Virus record (IMG/VR): IMGVR_UViG_3300042541_000733
Location: 1 to 63,401 of that record
Direction: 5' to 3' (one strand)
From: a virus
Length of the DNA stretch: 63,401 nt
Part shown: piece after piece, positions 7,416 through 16,046 of the stretch
Layout of the letters: each line of letters begins with the position of its first letter
Position numbering within the stretch: position 1 is the first letter of the stretch
The notes under the pieces: generated by a model
The model's input: the letters and a program-made list of their open reading frames with translations, nothing else
Database searches by the model: none
What the model was told of the DNA's origin: nothing
Program-made: the position numbers and the translations under genes

Positions 7416-9967
7416 TGTCTGACTTTTATACCAACGTACAGGTTTTCGGTTCACGTATTCTGTATCGCGGCGTTGAAAACGGTAGGAAAGTTCGTCGCAA
7501 GATCGATTACTTTCCTACCTTTTTTGTTCCCGCTAAAGAGACTACTGAATGGAAAACTATTCATGGAGAGTATGTTGCGGAACTGAAGCCCGGCAACATA
7601 CGTGAAGCCCGAGACTTCATCAAGCAATATGAAGATGTTGATGGGTTTGTTGTATACGGCAACAACAAGTATGAGTATGCTTTCATTGCCGACTCTTATC
7701 CCAAAGAAATTGATTGGGACCTTCAGCATATTAACATTACCAATATCGATATCGAGGTAGGTTCAGAGAATGGCTTTCCTGAACCCATGAGTGCATCTGA
7801 ACCAATCACAGCAATTACATTCAAGAACAAAGACAAGTTTGTGGTCTTGGGTTGTGGCATCTTTCAGAATAAGCGCGATGATGTTTGGTACATTCAGTGT
7901 CGTGATGAAGTAGACTTGCTCAAGCGATTTTTGGACGAGTGGACTTTTGATTATCCAGATATCATTACTGGTTGGAACGTGAAGTTCTTCGATATTCCTT
8001 ATCTTGTTAATCGTATCACGAAGTTACTTGGCGAAGCTGAGGCAAAGCGTCTATCGCCTTGGATGAACATTGATCAACGTACCGCCACTGTGATGGGTCG
8101 TGAACAAACCACATTTATACCTACTGGCATCGCAACCTTAGACTATATTGAACTATATCGTAAGTTTGCACCTGGCGGAGCTTCGCAAGAGAGCTACAAG
8201 CTGGACGCTATTTGTAACGTAGAGCTTGGCGAAAGAAAGTTATCGTATGAAGAATATGGATCACTGCATACTTTGTACAAAGACAATTACCAGCTATTCA
8301 TTGAGTATAACATTCGAGACGTGGAACTGGTAGGTAAGCTTGAAGATAAGCTCCGTCTAATCGAACTTGCCCTCACTCTTGCATATGATTCCAAATCAAA
8401 CTATGATGATGTGTTCGCTCAGGTTCGTATGTGGGATGCTATCATCTATAACTATCTTCTCAATAGAAAGATGGTGGTACCTCCAAAGACGCGCAATCGT
8501 AAAGATGAGGCATACATTGGTGCCTTTGTTAAAGATCCGCAGATTGGCGAACATAAGTGGGTTGCATCTTTCGATTTGAACAGTCTATATCCACATCTTA
8601 TTATGCAGTACAATATCAGTCCAGAAACTCTCATTCAACCAGAGAACTATGATGGTACGATTCGCGAGTTCCTTCTCAACAATACAGTATCAATCGATTC
8701 TTTGTTGAATCGAGAATGTAATACAAGCGTTCTTCAAACAGCAAATGTGACACTGACTCCTAACGGCCAGTTTTTCACAAAAGAACGTCATGGGTTCTTG
8801 CCTGAAATTATGGAGACAATGTACAATGACCGCAGTGTGTACAAGAAGAAGGCTATTGAAGCTAAGAAAGCCCTTGAAAAAGAAACGGATAACTCAAAAC
8901 GGTTTGAGATTGAAAAGAGGGTTGCAAGGTTTAACAACCTCCAGCTTGCGAAAAAGGTTTCTCTTAATTCAGCTTACGGTGCGTTAGGTAACGAGTTTTT
9001 TCGATTCTTCGATGTTCGTCAAGCTTCTGCCATTACAACAGCTGGTCAGCTTTCTATTCGATGGATCGAACACAGAATCAATGAGTGGATGAATAATCTC
9101 CTCAAAACAAAGGATGGTGATTATGTCATTGCGTCAGATACGGACTCGATTTACCTTTCGCTTGATAAACTGGTCAGCGAAACTATTGTTAAGCAGAAGC
9201 CGAATGCAACTACAAGAGAAATCATCGCCTTCATGGATAAGGCGTGTGAAGATAGGATCCAACCGTTTATTGACAAGGCTTATTCTGAGCTTGCTGAGTA
9301 CGTAAACGCATACGAACAAAAGATGCAAATGAAGCGTGAAGCTTTGGCAGATAAGGGTATCTGGACTGCCAAGAAACGCTACATCATGAATGTATACAAT
9401 AACGAAGGTGTTGAGTATGCAAAGCCCAAACCTAAAGTGATGGGTCTTGAGATGATCAAGTCTTCCACTCCTGCATATTGTCGCAAGATTATGTGGGAAG
9501 CAATTGATGTTGTTCTAAACGGTAACGAAGACAAGCTGATCGGTATGATTGAAGCATGGAAAGATGAGTTTAGAACTCAGAACATTGTTGATATTGCTTT
9601 TCCTCGTGGTGTGAATGGACTTAAAAAGTTCTCGGATCCGCAGAGGGTATTTGGTAAAGGTACACCAATTCATGTTCGTGGTTCTCTTCTATATAACAAT
9701 ATGATCATGCGTAGAAAACTCGACAAGACGTATCCTCTTATTCAAGAAGGTGAGAAGATTAAGTTTATCTTTTTGAAAGAACCAAACACTATTCAAAGCG
9801 ATATCATTGCATTCCCAACTATAATGCCAAAAGAATTGGAATTGGATCAGTACATCGATTACGATACACAGTTTGAAAAGTCTTTCATTGATCCTCTTCG
9901 CATTGTGCTTGACAGTATTGGATGGAAAACTGAACAAGTTTCATCCCTTGAAGATTTCTTTTCATGA
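7415..9967 (+). CDS. 43: DNA polymerase, family B (T4 gp43-like)
   Basis: 850 residues. Exonuclease motifs: ExoI 'ITNIDIEVGSENGFP', ExoII 'ITGWNVKFFDIPYLVNR', ExoIII 'YNIRDVELV'. Polymerase motifs: A 'SFDLNSLYPHLIMQYN', B 'KKVSLNSAYGALGNE', C 'ASDTDSIYLSL' (catalytic DTDS), then 'KKRYIMNV'. Replicates the phage genome with proofreading and would be tethered to the sliding clamp, which is not in this window. About 50 residues shorter than T4 gp43. Overlaps the previous gene by one base. Confidence 0.97.
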   Translation: MSDFYTNVQVFGSRILYRGVENGRKVRRKIDYFPTFFVPAKETTEWKTIHGEYVAELKPGNIREARDFIKQYEDVDGFVVYGNNKYEYAFIADSYPKEIDWDLQHINITNIDIEVGSENGFPEPMSASEPITAITFKNKDKFVVLGCGIFQNKRDDVWYIQCRDEVDLLKRFLDEWTFDYPDIITGWNVKFFDIPYLVNRITKLLGEAEAKRLSPWMNIDQRTATVMGREQTTFIPTGIATLDYIELYRKFAPGGASQESYKLDAICNVELGERKLSYEEYGSLHTLYKDNYQLFIEYNIRDVELVGKLEDKLRLIELALTLAYDSKSNYDDVFAQVRMWDAIIYNYLLNRKMVVPPKTRNRKDEAYIGAFVKDPQIGEHKWVASFDLNSLYPHLIMQYNISPETLIQPENYDGTIREFLLNNTVSIDSLLNRECNTSVLQTANVTLTPNGQFFTKERHGFLPEIMETMYNDRSVYKKKAIEAKKALEKETDNSKRFEIEKRVARFNNLQLAKKVSLNSAYGALGNEFFRFFDVRQASAITTAGQLSIRWIEHRINEWMNNLLKTKDGDYVIASDTDSIYLSLDKLVSETIVKQKPNATTREIIAFMDKACEDRIQPFIDKAYSELAEYVNAYEQKMQMKREALADKGIWTAKKRYIMNVYNNEGVEYAKPKPKVMGLEMIKSSTPAYCRKIMWEAIDVVLNGNEDKLIGMIEAWKDEFRTQNIVDIAFPRGVNGLKKFSDPQRVFGKGTPIHVRGSLLYNNMIMRRKLDKTYPLIQEGEKIKFIFLKEPNTIQSDIIAFPTIMPKELELDQYIDYDTQFEKSFIDPLRIVLDSIGWKTEQVSSLEDFFS

Positions 9968-9988
9968 TTAAACAGTATTGAGGTAGAT

Positions 9989-10378
9989 ATGACAGACGAT
10001 AGAGATTTTGACCAAATTATGGAAGATATTGTATCACAGCGTAATCAACCATATATTCAAACTGTAAGGCGTACCTGGGGAACGTGGCATGTTCTTGATG
10101 TTGATCAGGGATACAAGGTAAAGCGCCTACACATTCTTCCTGATCAGGCAATCTCACTTCAATACCACAATCATCGTTCGGAACATTGGACGATTGTACA
10201 GGGTGAAGGCAAGGTCATCGTTGATGGTAATATCTTTACTATTAGTAAGGGCGAATCATTTCATGTGCCTCGCATGGCTCTACACAAGATTACGAATACT
10301 CACCTTCATGAAACTTTGATTGCGATTGAAGTTCAGATGGGTGATATATGCAGTGAGGACGATATCGTTCGCTGCTAA
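9989..10378 (+). CDS. Cupin, mannose-6-phosphate isomerase type II-like
   Basis: 129 residues forming one cupin barrel: 'VRRTWGTWHVLDVDQGYKVK', then 'LQYHNHRSEHWTIVQGEGKV' (H-x-H...E metal ligands) and 'FHVPRMALHKITN'. This matches the C-terminal isomerase domain of ManC/mannose-6-phosphate isomerase. It may provide an activated sugar for the phage glycosyltransferases. Placed between polymerase and uvsX, which is odd for a sugar gene. Confidence 0.85.
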   Translation: MTDDRDFDQIMEDIVSQRNQPYIQTVRRTWGTWHVLDVDQGYKVKRLHILPDQAISLQYHNHRSEHWTIVQGEGKVIVDGNIFTISKGESFHVPRMALHKITNTHLHETLIAIEVQMGDICSEDDIVRC

Positions 10379-10384
10379 ATACGG

Positions 10385-10404
10385 CGTCAAGGAGAATCTT
10401 GACG
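10385..10404 (+). promoter_or_regulatory. Hairpin and late-like motif in the uvsX leader
   Basis: CGTCAAG (10385-10391) pairs with CTTGACG (10398-10404) around GAGAAT. A CTAAATA motif overlaps the cupin stop at about 10375. No T-run follows, so it could be an mRNA-stabilising or weak pausing hairpin. Confidence 0.5.
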
Positions 10405-10429
10405 ATAATCATAATATTGGAGAATCAAT

Positions 10430-11482
10430 ATGAGTAATATGTTTAACTCCCTACTAAAGGAGATTGATAATGAATACGCAGGAATCGCAGACGAAGGCGT
10501 GGAAGCTGGTGATGTTACTGGGTTCATTGGTACCGGCAGCTATAGTCTCAATGCTTTGCTTTCTGGTAGTATTTACGGCGGCCTTCCTGCTAACAAGGTT
10601 ACCGCGCTTGCAGGTGAACCTTCAACCGGAAAGACCTTTTATGCGATTAACATCGTCCGACAATTCCTCAGAGACAACGAAACAGGATTCGTCTTCTACT
10701 TCGAATCCGAATCCGCAATATCTAAGCAAATGCTGGCAGATAGAGAGATTGACACAAAGCGAGTTGCTGTTGTGCCGGTCGCAACTATCCAAGAGTTCCG
10801 CACTCAAGCCGTAAAGATCCTCGACAAGTATATTGAAAGTAAGAATGAAAAGGATCGTCCTCAGATGCTCTTTGTTCTTGACTCACTTGGCAATCTTTCT
10901 ACTACGAAAGAGATGGAAGATATTGCTGATGGTAAAGACACGCGCGATATGACACGCGCACAGCTTGTTCGTGGTGCTTTCCGTGTTCTCACTCTAAAGC
11001 TTGGCAAGGCCAAAGTTCCTCTCATCGTGACAAATCACGTTTATGATGTTGTTGGTGCTTATGTCCCAACTAAGAAGATGGGTGGTGGTTCTGGTCTTGA
11101 ATATGCTGCGTCTACTATTCTCTTCCTGTCCAAGAAGAAGGACAAAGACAAGTCCGATAACTCCATTACTGGTGCTATCATCACCGCAAATCTCAAGAAG
11201 GCGCGTTTGACAATCGAGAATAAGAAGGTCGAAACTCTCCTTGACTATGCAACTGGTCTTGATCCATACTATGGTCTTCTTGACCTCGCAGAGAAGTTTG
11301 GTATCTTCAAGAAGGTAACAACCCGTTACGAACTTCCTGATGGAACTAAAGCATTCGAATCAGCAATCGAAAAGAATCCTGAGAAGTATTTCACTAAGGA
11401 TATTCTCGACCAGATTGACGAAAAGTGTAAGGATGAGTTCCTCTATGGCAAGTCTAATGTTGCAGCAGTGGAGGAAGAATAA
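10430..11482 (+). CDS. uvsX: UvsX RecA-like recombinase
   Basis: 350 residues. Walker A 'AGEPSTGKT' at about 65-73, Walker B '[11 protein letters not shown]', and the RecA-core motif '[20 protein letters not shown]' (loop L2 region). Catalyses homologous pairing for recombination-dependent replication and repair. RBS GGAGAATC. Its stop overlaps the next start (TAATG). Confidence 0.93.
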   Translation: MSNMFNSLLKEIDNEYAGIADEGVEAGDVTGFIGTGSYSLNALLSGSIYGGLPANKVTALAGEPSTGKTFYAINIVRQFLRDNETGFVFYFESESAISKQMLADREIDTKRVAVVPVATIQEFRTQAVKILDKYIESKNEKDRPQMLFVLDSLGNLSTTKEMEDIADGKDTRDMTRAQLVRGAFRVLTLKLGKAKVPLIVTNHVYDVVGAYVPTKKMGGGSGLEYAASTILFLSKKKDKDKSDNSITGAIITANLKKARLTIENKKVETLLDYATGLDPYYGLLDLAEKFGIFKKVTTRYELPDGTKAFESAIEKNPEKYFTKDILDQIDEKCKDEFLYGKSNVAAVEEE

Positions 11483-11673
11483 TGAGTTTCCTTGAAAAAG
11501 CTAATGACAAATACGGTGCTATCTTCATGGTTTGTGCCGCAGTAACTCTAATACTACTTCTATTTGTCGGTGTTGGCATTGCAATTCTGACGAATGGTAT
11601 ATTTCTTTTGTTGTTTCCATTAGGATTCATCTACATGCTGTATAAGACCTATCGTGAGGGAGATAATCAATGA
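11482..11673 (+). CDS. Small membrane protein, 63 aa
   Basis: Two hydrophobic segments ('IFMVCAAVTLILLLFVGVGI' and 'FLLLFPLGFIYML') separated by a short turn, with a charged tail. Coupled to uvsX by TAATG and to the next gene by a 4-nt overlap. Function unknown. Confidence 0.7.
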   Translation: MSFLEKANDKYGAIFMVCAAVTLILLLFVGVGIAILTNGIFLLLFPLGFIYMLYKTYREGDNQ

Positions 11674-12026
11674 TTTTAGGTGTTGATTTTCGTTTCAGTG
11701 AAGTGTATAATACAGAGACTTCAGCAATTGAGTTGCTGACGGAAGCTTACAAGGGCATCATCTATCGTTATACAAACGTTGGTGTTCGTGAGAATGAGGA
11801 TGACACAGCCACATTGCGATTTGCATATGAGATATTGTCACCTGGCAAATTTAAGGAAGACAAGCTTCGTGAAGATGAGTATTTTCAGCAGCACCTTGGA
11901 TTAGTTCTCAATACCTTAATCATTGATATAGCGGAGATTGATAGTGCAAATAGAGAAGGTAATTCTGAAGAATCTGTTGAAGAACGAATCGTATATGAGG
12001 AGAGTTCTTCCGTTTCTGAAGACTGA
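11670..12026 (+). CDS. Conserved phage protein upstream of gp41, 118 aa
   Basis: Acidic, alpha/beta protein ('DFRFSEVYNTETSAIELLTE'), the type found just before the helicase gene in several T4-like phages. Its last 83 nt overlap the helicase gene in another frame, so its very acidic C-terminus may reflect that constraint. Function unknown. Confidence 0.65.
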   Translation: MILGVDFRFSEVYNTETSAIELLTEAYKGIIYRYTNVGVRENEDDTATLRFAYEILSPGKFKEDKLREDEYFQQHLGLVLNTLIIDIAEIDSANREGNSEESVEERIVYEESSSVSED

Positions 12027-13335
12027 GTATTTCAGTGATGAAGTGGAAAGAATGATCTTTAACGAGATTCATGATTTCACTTTGAAGTACAACAATCTTC
12101 CTACTGCTGACGCACTTTTGATTGAGGTAGATTCTCTACGAAATCTAACTGCTGATCAAGCCAAAGCTGCCAGTGAAGTGATCAAAGAAATCCAAAAGGA
12201 TGCTGTTGACACTAATGGTGACTGGCTTCTTGATTCGACTGAAAAGTTTTGTCAAGAGAAAGCAATCTATAATGCGATTATGCAATCTATCGAAATTATG
12301 AACAACAAGAATGGCGCTCTCACGAAGGGCGCCATTCCCGATCTTTTGACACAAGCTCTTGCTGTGACATTCGATCCTAACGTTGGACATGATTATTTCG
12401 AAGAGTTTGAAGAACGATATGAGTACTATCATCGTGTCGAACATAAGCTTCCTTTCGATCTAGAATTCTTTAACAAGATTACCAAGAATGGTTTTAGCAA
12501 GAAGACATTGAATATCTTTCTTGCAGGTACTGGTGTTGGTAAGTCTCTGACTATGTGTCATATGGCTGCTGCTAATATCTCACAAGGTAGAAACGTTTTA
12601 TACATTACTATGGAACTTGCAGAAGAAGAAGTTGCAAAGCGCATCGATGCCAATCTAATGAACATTGCAATTGATGATCTTTTAGTTCTTCCTGAAGACA
12701 TGTATCTTAAGAAAGCTGCTGCACTTAAGAACAAGTCCAACGGTAAGCTTATTGTAAAAGAATATCCAACTGCCTCTGCATCCACTCTTCATTTCAAATC
12801 ATTGCTGAATGAGTTGAGTTTGAAGAAGTCTTTTGTTCCTGAAATCATCTACATTGATTATCTTAACATCTGTGCATCTGCTCGTATCAAGCCTGGTGGT
12901 AACGTGAACAGTTATACCTACATCAAGAGTATCGCAGAAGAACTGCGTGGACTTGCTGTTGAGTTTGAAGTTCCCGTTGTGTCTGCCACTCAGACAAATC
13001 GTCAGGGCTTTGATAACTCAGACGTTGATCTAACAAACACATCTGAATCGTTCGGTCTACCTGCAACCGCTGACTTTATGGCTGCTCTTATTTCTACAGA
13101 ACAGCTAGAACAGTTAGGACAGATTATGGTAAAGCAGTTGAAGAATCGTTATGCTGATCCTTCATCGAACAAGCGGTTTGTGATTGGTATTGAAAAGGCA
13201 AAGATGAAGCTATTTGATGTGGAACAATCTGCACAAATGGATATCGTTGACAGTGGACAGACCTCTAGTATCTCTAAAATTCCTCAAAAACAATTTGGTA
13301 ATACAAAGGATAAGTTTAGAGGATTAAAAGTATGA
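11944..13335 (+). CDS. 41: Replicative DNA helicase (gp41/DnaB-like)
   Basis: 463 residues from GTG 11944. This start is 7 nt after GCGGAG; the TTG at 11938 is too close to it. Walker A 'LAGTGVGKSLTMCHMAAAN' at about 195, Walker B-type 'IIYIDYLNICASAR', and 'VSATQTNRQGFDNS' (motif H3). RecA-fold hexameric 5'-3' helicase that works with the gp61-like primase at 43199. The C-terminus overlaps a possible early start of the next gene. Confidence 0.93.
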   Translation: MQIEKVILKNLLKNESYMRRVLPFLKTEYFSDEVERMIFNEIHDFTLKYNNLPTADALLIEVDSLRNLTADQAKAASEVIKEIQKDAVDTNGDWLLDSTEKFCQEKAIYNAIMQSIEIMNNKNGALTKGAIPDLLTQALAVTFDPNVGHDYFEEFEERYEYYHRVEHKLPFDLEFFNKITKNGFSKKTLNIFLAGTGVGKSLTMCHMAAANISQGRNVLYITMELAEEEVAKRIDANLMNIAIDDLLVLPEDMYLKKAAALKNKSNGKLIVKEYPTASASTLHFKSLLNELSLKKSFVPEIIYIDYLNICASARIKPGGNVNSYTYIKSIAEELRGLAVEFEVPVVSATQTNRQGFDNSDVDLTNTSESFGLPATADFMAALISTEQLEQLGQIMVKQLKNRYADPSSNKRFVIGIEKAKMKLFDVEQSAQMDIVDSGQTSSISKIPQKQFGNTKDKFRGLKV

Positions 13336-13355
13336 TAGCAAGGAGAAGAAGTGAA

Positions 13356-13592
13356 ATGAAGTACAATGTTATTGCGTTACGGACTGAGGACAACGATTAT
13401 ATCTGGTGTGTTATGGAACAAGATACCGAACAACTCATTAGAGCATTTGAGTTTGAGGACGATGCCGACAGCTATTGTGAATTTCTAAGCGCGGGTGGGG
13501 CATTTGATGGGTTCACTCCCAGCTTCATTTTGCAGGAAGTTGCAAATTACAGAGATATCAACCGTGAGTTTAGTGCTATTCTCCACGAATGA
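13356..13592 (+). CDS. Hypothetical protein, 78 aa
   Basis: ATG 13356 chosen because AAGGAG lies at 13341-13346; an in-frame ATG at 13332 overlaps the helicase stop and has no site. Beta-alpha pattern 'MKYNVIALRTEDNDYIWCVM'. Function unknown; last gene before the repeat/terminator region. Confidence 0.6.
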   Translation: MKYNVIALRTEDNDYIWCVMEQDTEQLIRAFEFEDDADSYCEFLSAGGAFDGFTPSFILQEVANYRDINREFSAILHE

Positions 13593-13638
13593 CGGTCGGA
13601 AAGACCATGAAATAATCCACAAATAACGTGGAGGAACG

Positions 13639-13784
13639 GGCTGGAGACGGGTCTAGGAGCGGGTTGGAGCAATCATACCCCGTGCCAGAACCCCGCTCCA
13701 GCCTGCTCCTATTGCGTCTGGACAAGTTCTAATAAAATCAAGCACTTAGCTCATTATCAAAACCCAATAAAATCAAGCACTTAG
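13639..13784 (+). repeat. Composite repeat element, copy 1
   Basis: GGCTGGAGACGGGTC (13639-13653) recurs inverted at 58140-58154. CTCCAGCCTGCTCCT (13696-13710) recurs in the same orientation at 58147-58161. AAATCAAGCACTTAG occurs at 13735-13749 and 13770-13784, 35 bp apart, exactly as at 58186 and 58221. Internal G/C-rich inverted repeats (GGAGCGGG with CCCGCTCC) add folding potential. Non-coding; followed by a terminator and an early promoter. Confidence 0.8.
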
Positions 13785-13787
13785 CAC

Positions 13788-13811
13788 TGCGACAGGTTGT
13801 CGCACTTTTTT
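13788..13811 (+). terminator. Rho-independent terminator
   Basis: TGCGACA, loop GGT, TGTCGCA, then C and six Ts. Ends the replication transcription unit just before the early promoter at 13825. Confidence 0.9.
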
Positions 13812-13824
13812 GTTGGTCGCGACC

Positions 13825-13865
13825 CTTGAAATTCGACCTTGTCATACTTATCTATAGTATATGAG
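13825..13865 (+). promoter_or_regulatory. Early promoter family, copy 1
   Basis: Reads CTTGAA-ATTCGACCTTGTCA then TACTTATCTATAGTATATGA. Shares the TTATCTATAGTATATGA end with six other sites in the window. TATAGT (13853-13858) is a good -10, but no -35 sits 17 bp away; the conserved CTTGAA is 21 bp upstream. Drives the gene at 13879. Confidence 0.8.
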
Positions 13866-13878
13866 AAGGAAAACTACT

Positions 13879-14085
13879 ATGGCCAGACTTCATTTCGTGG
13901 AACGTCAAGCTTTCCGTAATGCCGTAGAGACCCTTTGGGACACGCGGAAGTTGTTTTGGGATGACCTGCGTTATGACCATCGCGCCCGCAACCAGATGAT
14001 TGCCAATGAGATCCGCAAGTTAGGATATGACGAAGTGACTTGGGTTCGGATCGGGAACCAAATTCAAGCTCAGGTTTACCAGTAA
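13879..14085 (+). CDS. Early hypothetical protein, 68 aa
   Basis: ATG 13879 with GAAGGA upstream; an ATG at 13861 is part of the promoter motif and was rejected. Basic, helical protein rich in Arg/His ('RQAFRNAVETLWDTRKLFWD'). Higher GC than the replication genes. Probably a host-takeover protein by position only. Confidence 0.7.
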   Translation: MARLHFVERQAFRNAVETLWDTRKLFWDDLRYDHRARNQMIANEIRKLGYDEVTWVRIGNQIQAQVYQ

Positions 14086-14124
14086 GTCATGCATTCCGCG
14101 CATATCAGTGTTGCGTTTATCGCT

Positions 14125-14163
14125 CTTGAAAAACCGACTTGCCGATCTTATCTATAGTATATG
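14125..14163 (+). promoter_or_regulatory. Early promoter family, copy 2
   Basis: CTTGAAAAACCGACTTGCCG followed by ATCTTATCTATAGTATATGA: the best representative of the family, identical to copy 5 (48859). A weaker palindrome remnant (TGCAT...GCATA) lies about 25 bp upstream. Confidence 0.85.
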
Positions 14164-14178
14164 ATGACGGAGAACACT

Positions 14179-14604
14179 ATGACCCTCGCTGAACACCTCG
14201 CTGCCCTCAATGCTGAGAAGCGGTCTTGGGTGGCTGAAGATCCCGATAACCGCTGGACTGGTCTTTATGTCGAGGAACTCGATTTCTGGGCTGAGATGGG
14301 CGTCACGACCGTGGCTCAGTTCAAGCGATACGAAAACGAAAGTTTCTTCTGGGAGATGTACAAGGATGTTACGGGTTGTCGCCCGCGCCACATCAACCTC
14401 AAGGACATGTCCGACGAGGAACTGGAACACGAGATTAGCCTTCTCAGCCGCATGATGGAAGACGAGATCAAGCGCGAGGAAGAGTGGCGCGCTCAGGAGA
14501 TGATCTACATTCAGGAAGACGCTGAGGAAGAGAACATCAAGCGCGATGAAGCTCCGCTTCCGATTGACTATGTGGCTCACAACTATCAGGATGGATGGCT
14601 CTAA
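14179..14604 (+). CDS. Early hypothetical protein, 141 aa
   Basis: ATG 14179 after CGGAGA. Acidic helical protein with a conserved-looking core 'PDNRWTGLYVEELDFWAEMG' and 'TVAQFKRY', and a Glu-rich helix (residues ~80-120). Pattern familiar from small early proteins of alphaproteobacterial phages; function unknown. First of five genes coupled by TAATG overlaps. Confidence 0.75.
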   Translation: MTLAEHLAALNAEKRSWVAEDPDNRWTGLYVEELDFWAEMGVTTVAQFKRYENESFFWEMYKDVTGCRPRHINLKDMSDEELEHEISLLSRMMEDEIKREEEWRAQEMIYIQEDAEEENIKRDEAPLPIDYVAHNYQDGWL

Positions 14605-14699
14605 TGGCCCTTGAAATTTTTGTCCGCGTTTCGCTCTTCATTGCAGTGATTGCATATCTTGTCTGGTTCTGGTCAACGATTTATTCGTGGGTGCTCTAA
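14604..14699 (+). CDS. Micro membrane protein, 31 aa
   Basis: Start overlaps the previous stop (TAATG). Sequence MALEIFVRVSLFIAVIAYLV then WFWSTIYSWVL: a single membrane span. Coupled at both ends, which supports it as real. Confidence 0.6.
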   Translation: MALEIFVRVSLFIAVIAYLVWFWSTIYSWVL

Positions 14700-14839
14700 T
14701 GCTTAGATTTCTACTCGGTATGGTTCTGGGCGCTTCGGCCACGACTGGTCTTGGCTTACAGATTGTGATGGGCACCATCGGCTTCGGCTTCATGGCTTGG
14801 GGCTTCTATTCAATGCTTATGCATGGGGAATTAGAATAA
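14699..14839 (+). CDS. Small Gly-rich membrane protein, 46 aa
   Basis: TAATG overlap with the preceding micro-ORF. Two short hydrophobic Gly/Ala/Thr segments ('LLGMVLGASATTGLGLQIVM', 'TIGFGFMAWGFYSML'). Function unknown. Confidence 0.6.
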   Translation: MLRFLLGMVLGASATTGLGLQIVMGTIGFGFMAWGFYSMLMHGELE

Positions 14840-15057
14840 TGTTTATTCTGGCATACGAATCGACCTATGAAAACCAAATAATCTTGGGTGTATATTCGTC
14901 CCTTGATACCGCTATGATTGCGGTACAGCGATATACTCGGGATTGCTCGGACTCAATTTTCTACCGTGATCTCGTTATCCGTCAGTTTACCGTTGATGCG
15001 GAACCTGAAATGGATACTGGAATTGTAGTGTGGAGCAACTGGCGTGAGGAAGAATAA
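14839..15057 (+). CDS. Hypothetical protein, 72 aa
   Basis: TAATG overlap at both ends. 'LAYESTYENQIILGVYSSLDTAMIAVQRY' is the short beta-hairpin-plus-helix pattern common in phage accessory proteins that report a 'change-over-time' value; the 62-aa product at 15315 has the same pattern and is a likely paralogue. Function unknown. Confidence 0.65.
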   Translation: MFILAYESTYENQIILGVYSSLDTAMIAVQRYTRDCSDSIFYRDLVIRQFTVDAEPEMDTGIVVWSNWREEE

Positions 15058-15314
15058 TGTTTAGCACCGATAGAAATGCCTATATGAATGGCTTTCACAT
15101 GACCTTCGCAAACGGTTGGACTGTCTCGGTTCAATTCGGCAAGGGCAACTATATCTCGGATCGTGATCATCACGGCCAGAGTGTTGATGCTGAGATTGCC
15201 GCTTGGGACAAGGATGACAACTGGTATTACTTTGACACCGAAAATGGTAAGGTCAAGGGTTGGGTTAAGGCTGATGAGGTCGCGGACTTCATGGCGATGA
15301 TAAAGGCAAAGTAA
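15057..15314 (+). CDS. Conserved phage protein, 85 aa
   Basis: Contains 'NGFHMTFANGWTVSVQFGKG' and 'AEIAAWDKDDNWYYF', a signature I recall from many phages of Proteobacteria. Small beta-sheet protein. Coupled to the previous gene by TAATG; the next ATG follows the stop directly. Function unknown. Confidence 0.75.
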   Translation: MFSTDRNAYMNGFHMTFANGWTVSVQFGKGNYISDRDHHGQSVDAEIAAWDKDDNWYYFDTENGKVKGWVKADEVADFMAMIKAK

Positions 15315-15503
15315 ATGAAAGTTTATGCTGCGGTTGGTCTAACGGCTCGATTTGATTGGGCTTCTAGATCCGATATCAAAATTCTCGGCTACTACAAAAC
15401 GAGAGAAGGCGCCGAGAGAAAAATTACAAAGATGAAAGAAAGTAATTCATGGTACATGGACTGGGAAGAGTTCGGTATTGATGCAATTACAATTGAGGAC
15501 TAA
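15315..15503 (+). CDS. Hypothetical protein, 62 aa
   Basis: Starts at the base after the previous stop. 'IKILGYYKTREGAERKITKM' is similar in layout to the product of 14839. Function unknown. Confidence 0.6.
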   Translation: MKVYAAVGLTARFDWASRSDIKILGYYKTREGAERKITKMKESNSWYMDWEEFGIDAITIED

Positions 15504-15508
15504 AACTA

Positions 15509-16015
15509 ATGGACATTAAGATCATCGGCAAGGCTAAGCACATGTGTAAGGCGGAAATCAAATTCGCTACCGCATTCTTTGCCAACTATGTGATGGGTGA
15601 GCGTTTAGCCAAGAACCTTGATTTCGAAATCCGTATCGAGGATCAGGGAAAAAATGAGGGTTGTTGCAATCCTCTTGATGCTGAACGGCGTCCTCGTTCC
15701 TTTGAGATTGGTATTCGTCCAGGAATGCAGAGGTATAAGATGCTCCAATGCCTCGCGCATGAGATGGTGCATGTGAAGCAGTATGCCCGTGGTGAGTTGT
15801 CTTCCGAGTTGATCACCGCAAAGTGGCAGGGAAAGACCTTCAAGTTGACTAACTCAATGGAAGATTACCTTAACTGGCCTTGGGAAGTGGAAGCTTACGG
15901 CCGTGATCGTTCGCTCTACCTGTTCTATCAGGTATTGTTGAAGACCGAAAAGGTCAAGTTTAAGAACGGAAAACTTTACATCGGTGGAAAACTGATGCGT
16001 TTCAACAAGACTTGA
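15509..16015 (+). CDS. Putative zinc metallopeptidase (HEMVH)
   Basis: 168 residues with 'LAHEMVHVKQYARGEL' at about residue 85, an HExxH zinc site followed by a Glu further on ('WPWEVEAYG') that may be the third ligand. Preceded by 'GCCNPLDAERRPRSFEIGI'. SprT/gluzincin-like fold is likely. A second, distinct HELVH protein is encoded at 56818, and a third HExxH lies in the large fusion at 30830. Confidence 0.75.
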   Translation: MDIKIIGKAKHMCKAEIKFATAFFANYVMGERLAKNLDFEIRIEDQGKNEGCCNPLDAERRPRSFEIGIRPGMQRYKMLQCLAHEMVHVKQYARGELSSELITAKWQGKTFKLTNSMEDYLNWPWEVEAYGRDRSLYLFYQVLLKTEKVKFKNGKLYIGGKLMRFNKT

Positions 16016-16040
16016 CAAACCTATTGGATAGTGTTAATAT
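16012..16040 (+). promoter_or_regulatory. Sigma70 promoter with extended -10
   Basis: TTGACA 16012-16017, 17-bp spacer, TAATAT 16035-16040 preceded by TG (extended -10). It overlaps the stop of the peptidase gene. The expected transcript start is at or next to the ATG at 16047. Confidence 0.75.
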
Positions 16041-16046
16041 ATAAAC

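Noticed and set aside
13735-13784. CRISPR array at the AAATCAAGCACTTAG repeats
   Set aside because: Only two 15-bp copies 35 bp apart, similar intervening sequence at both loci, no cas genes.
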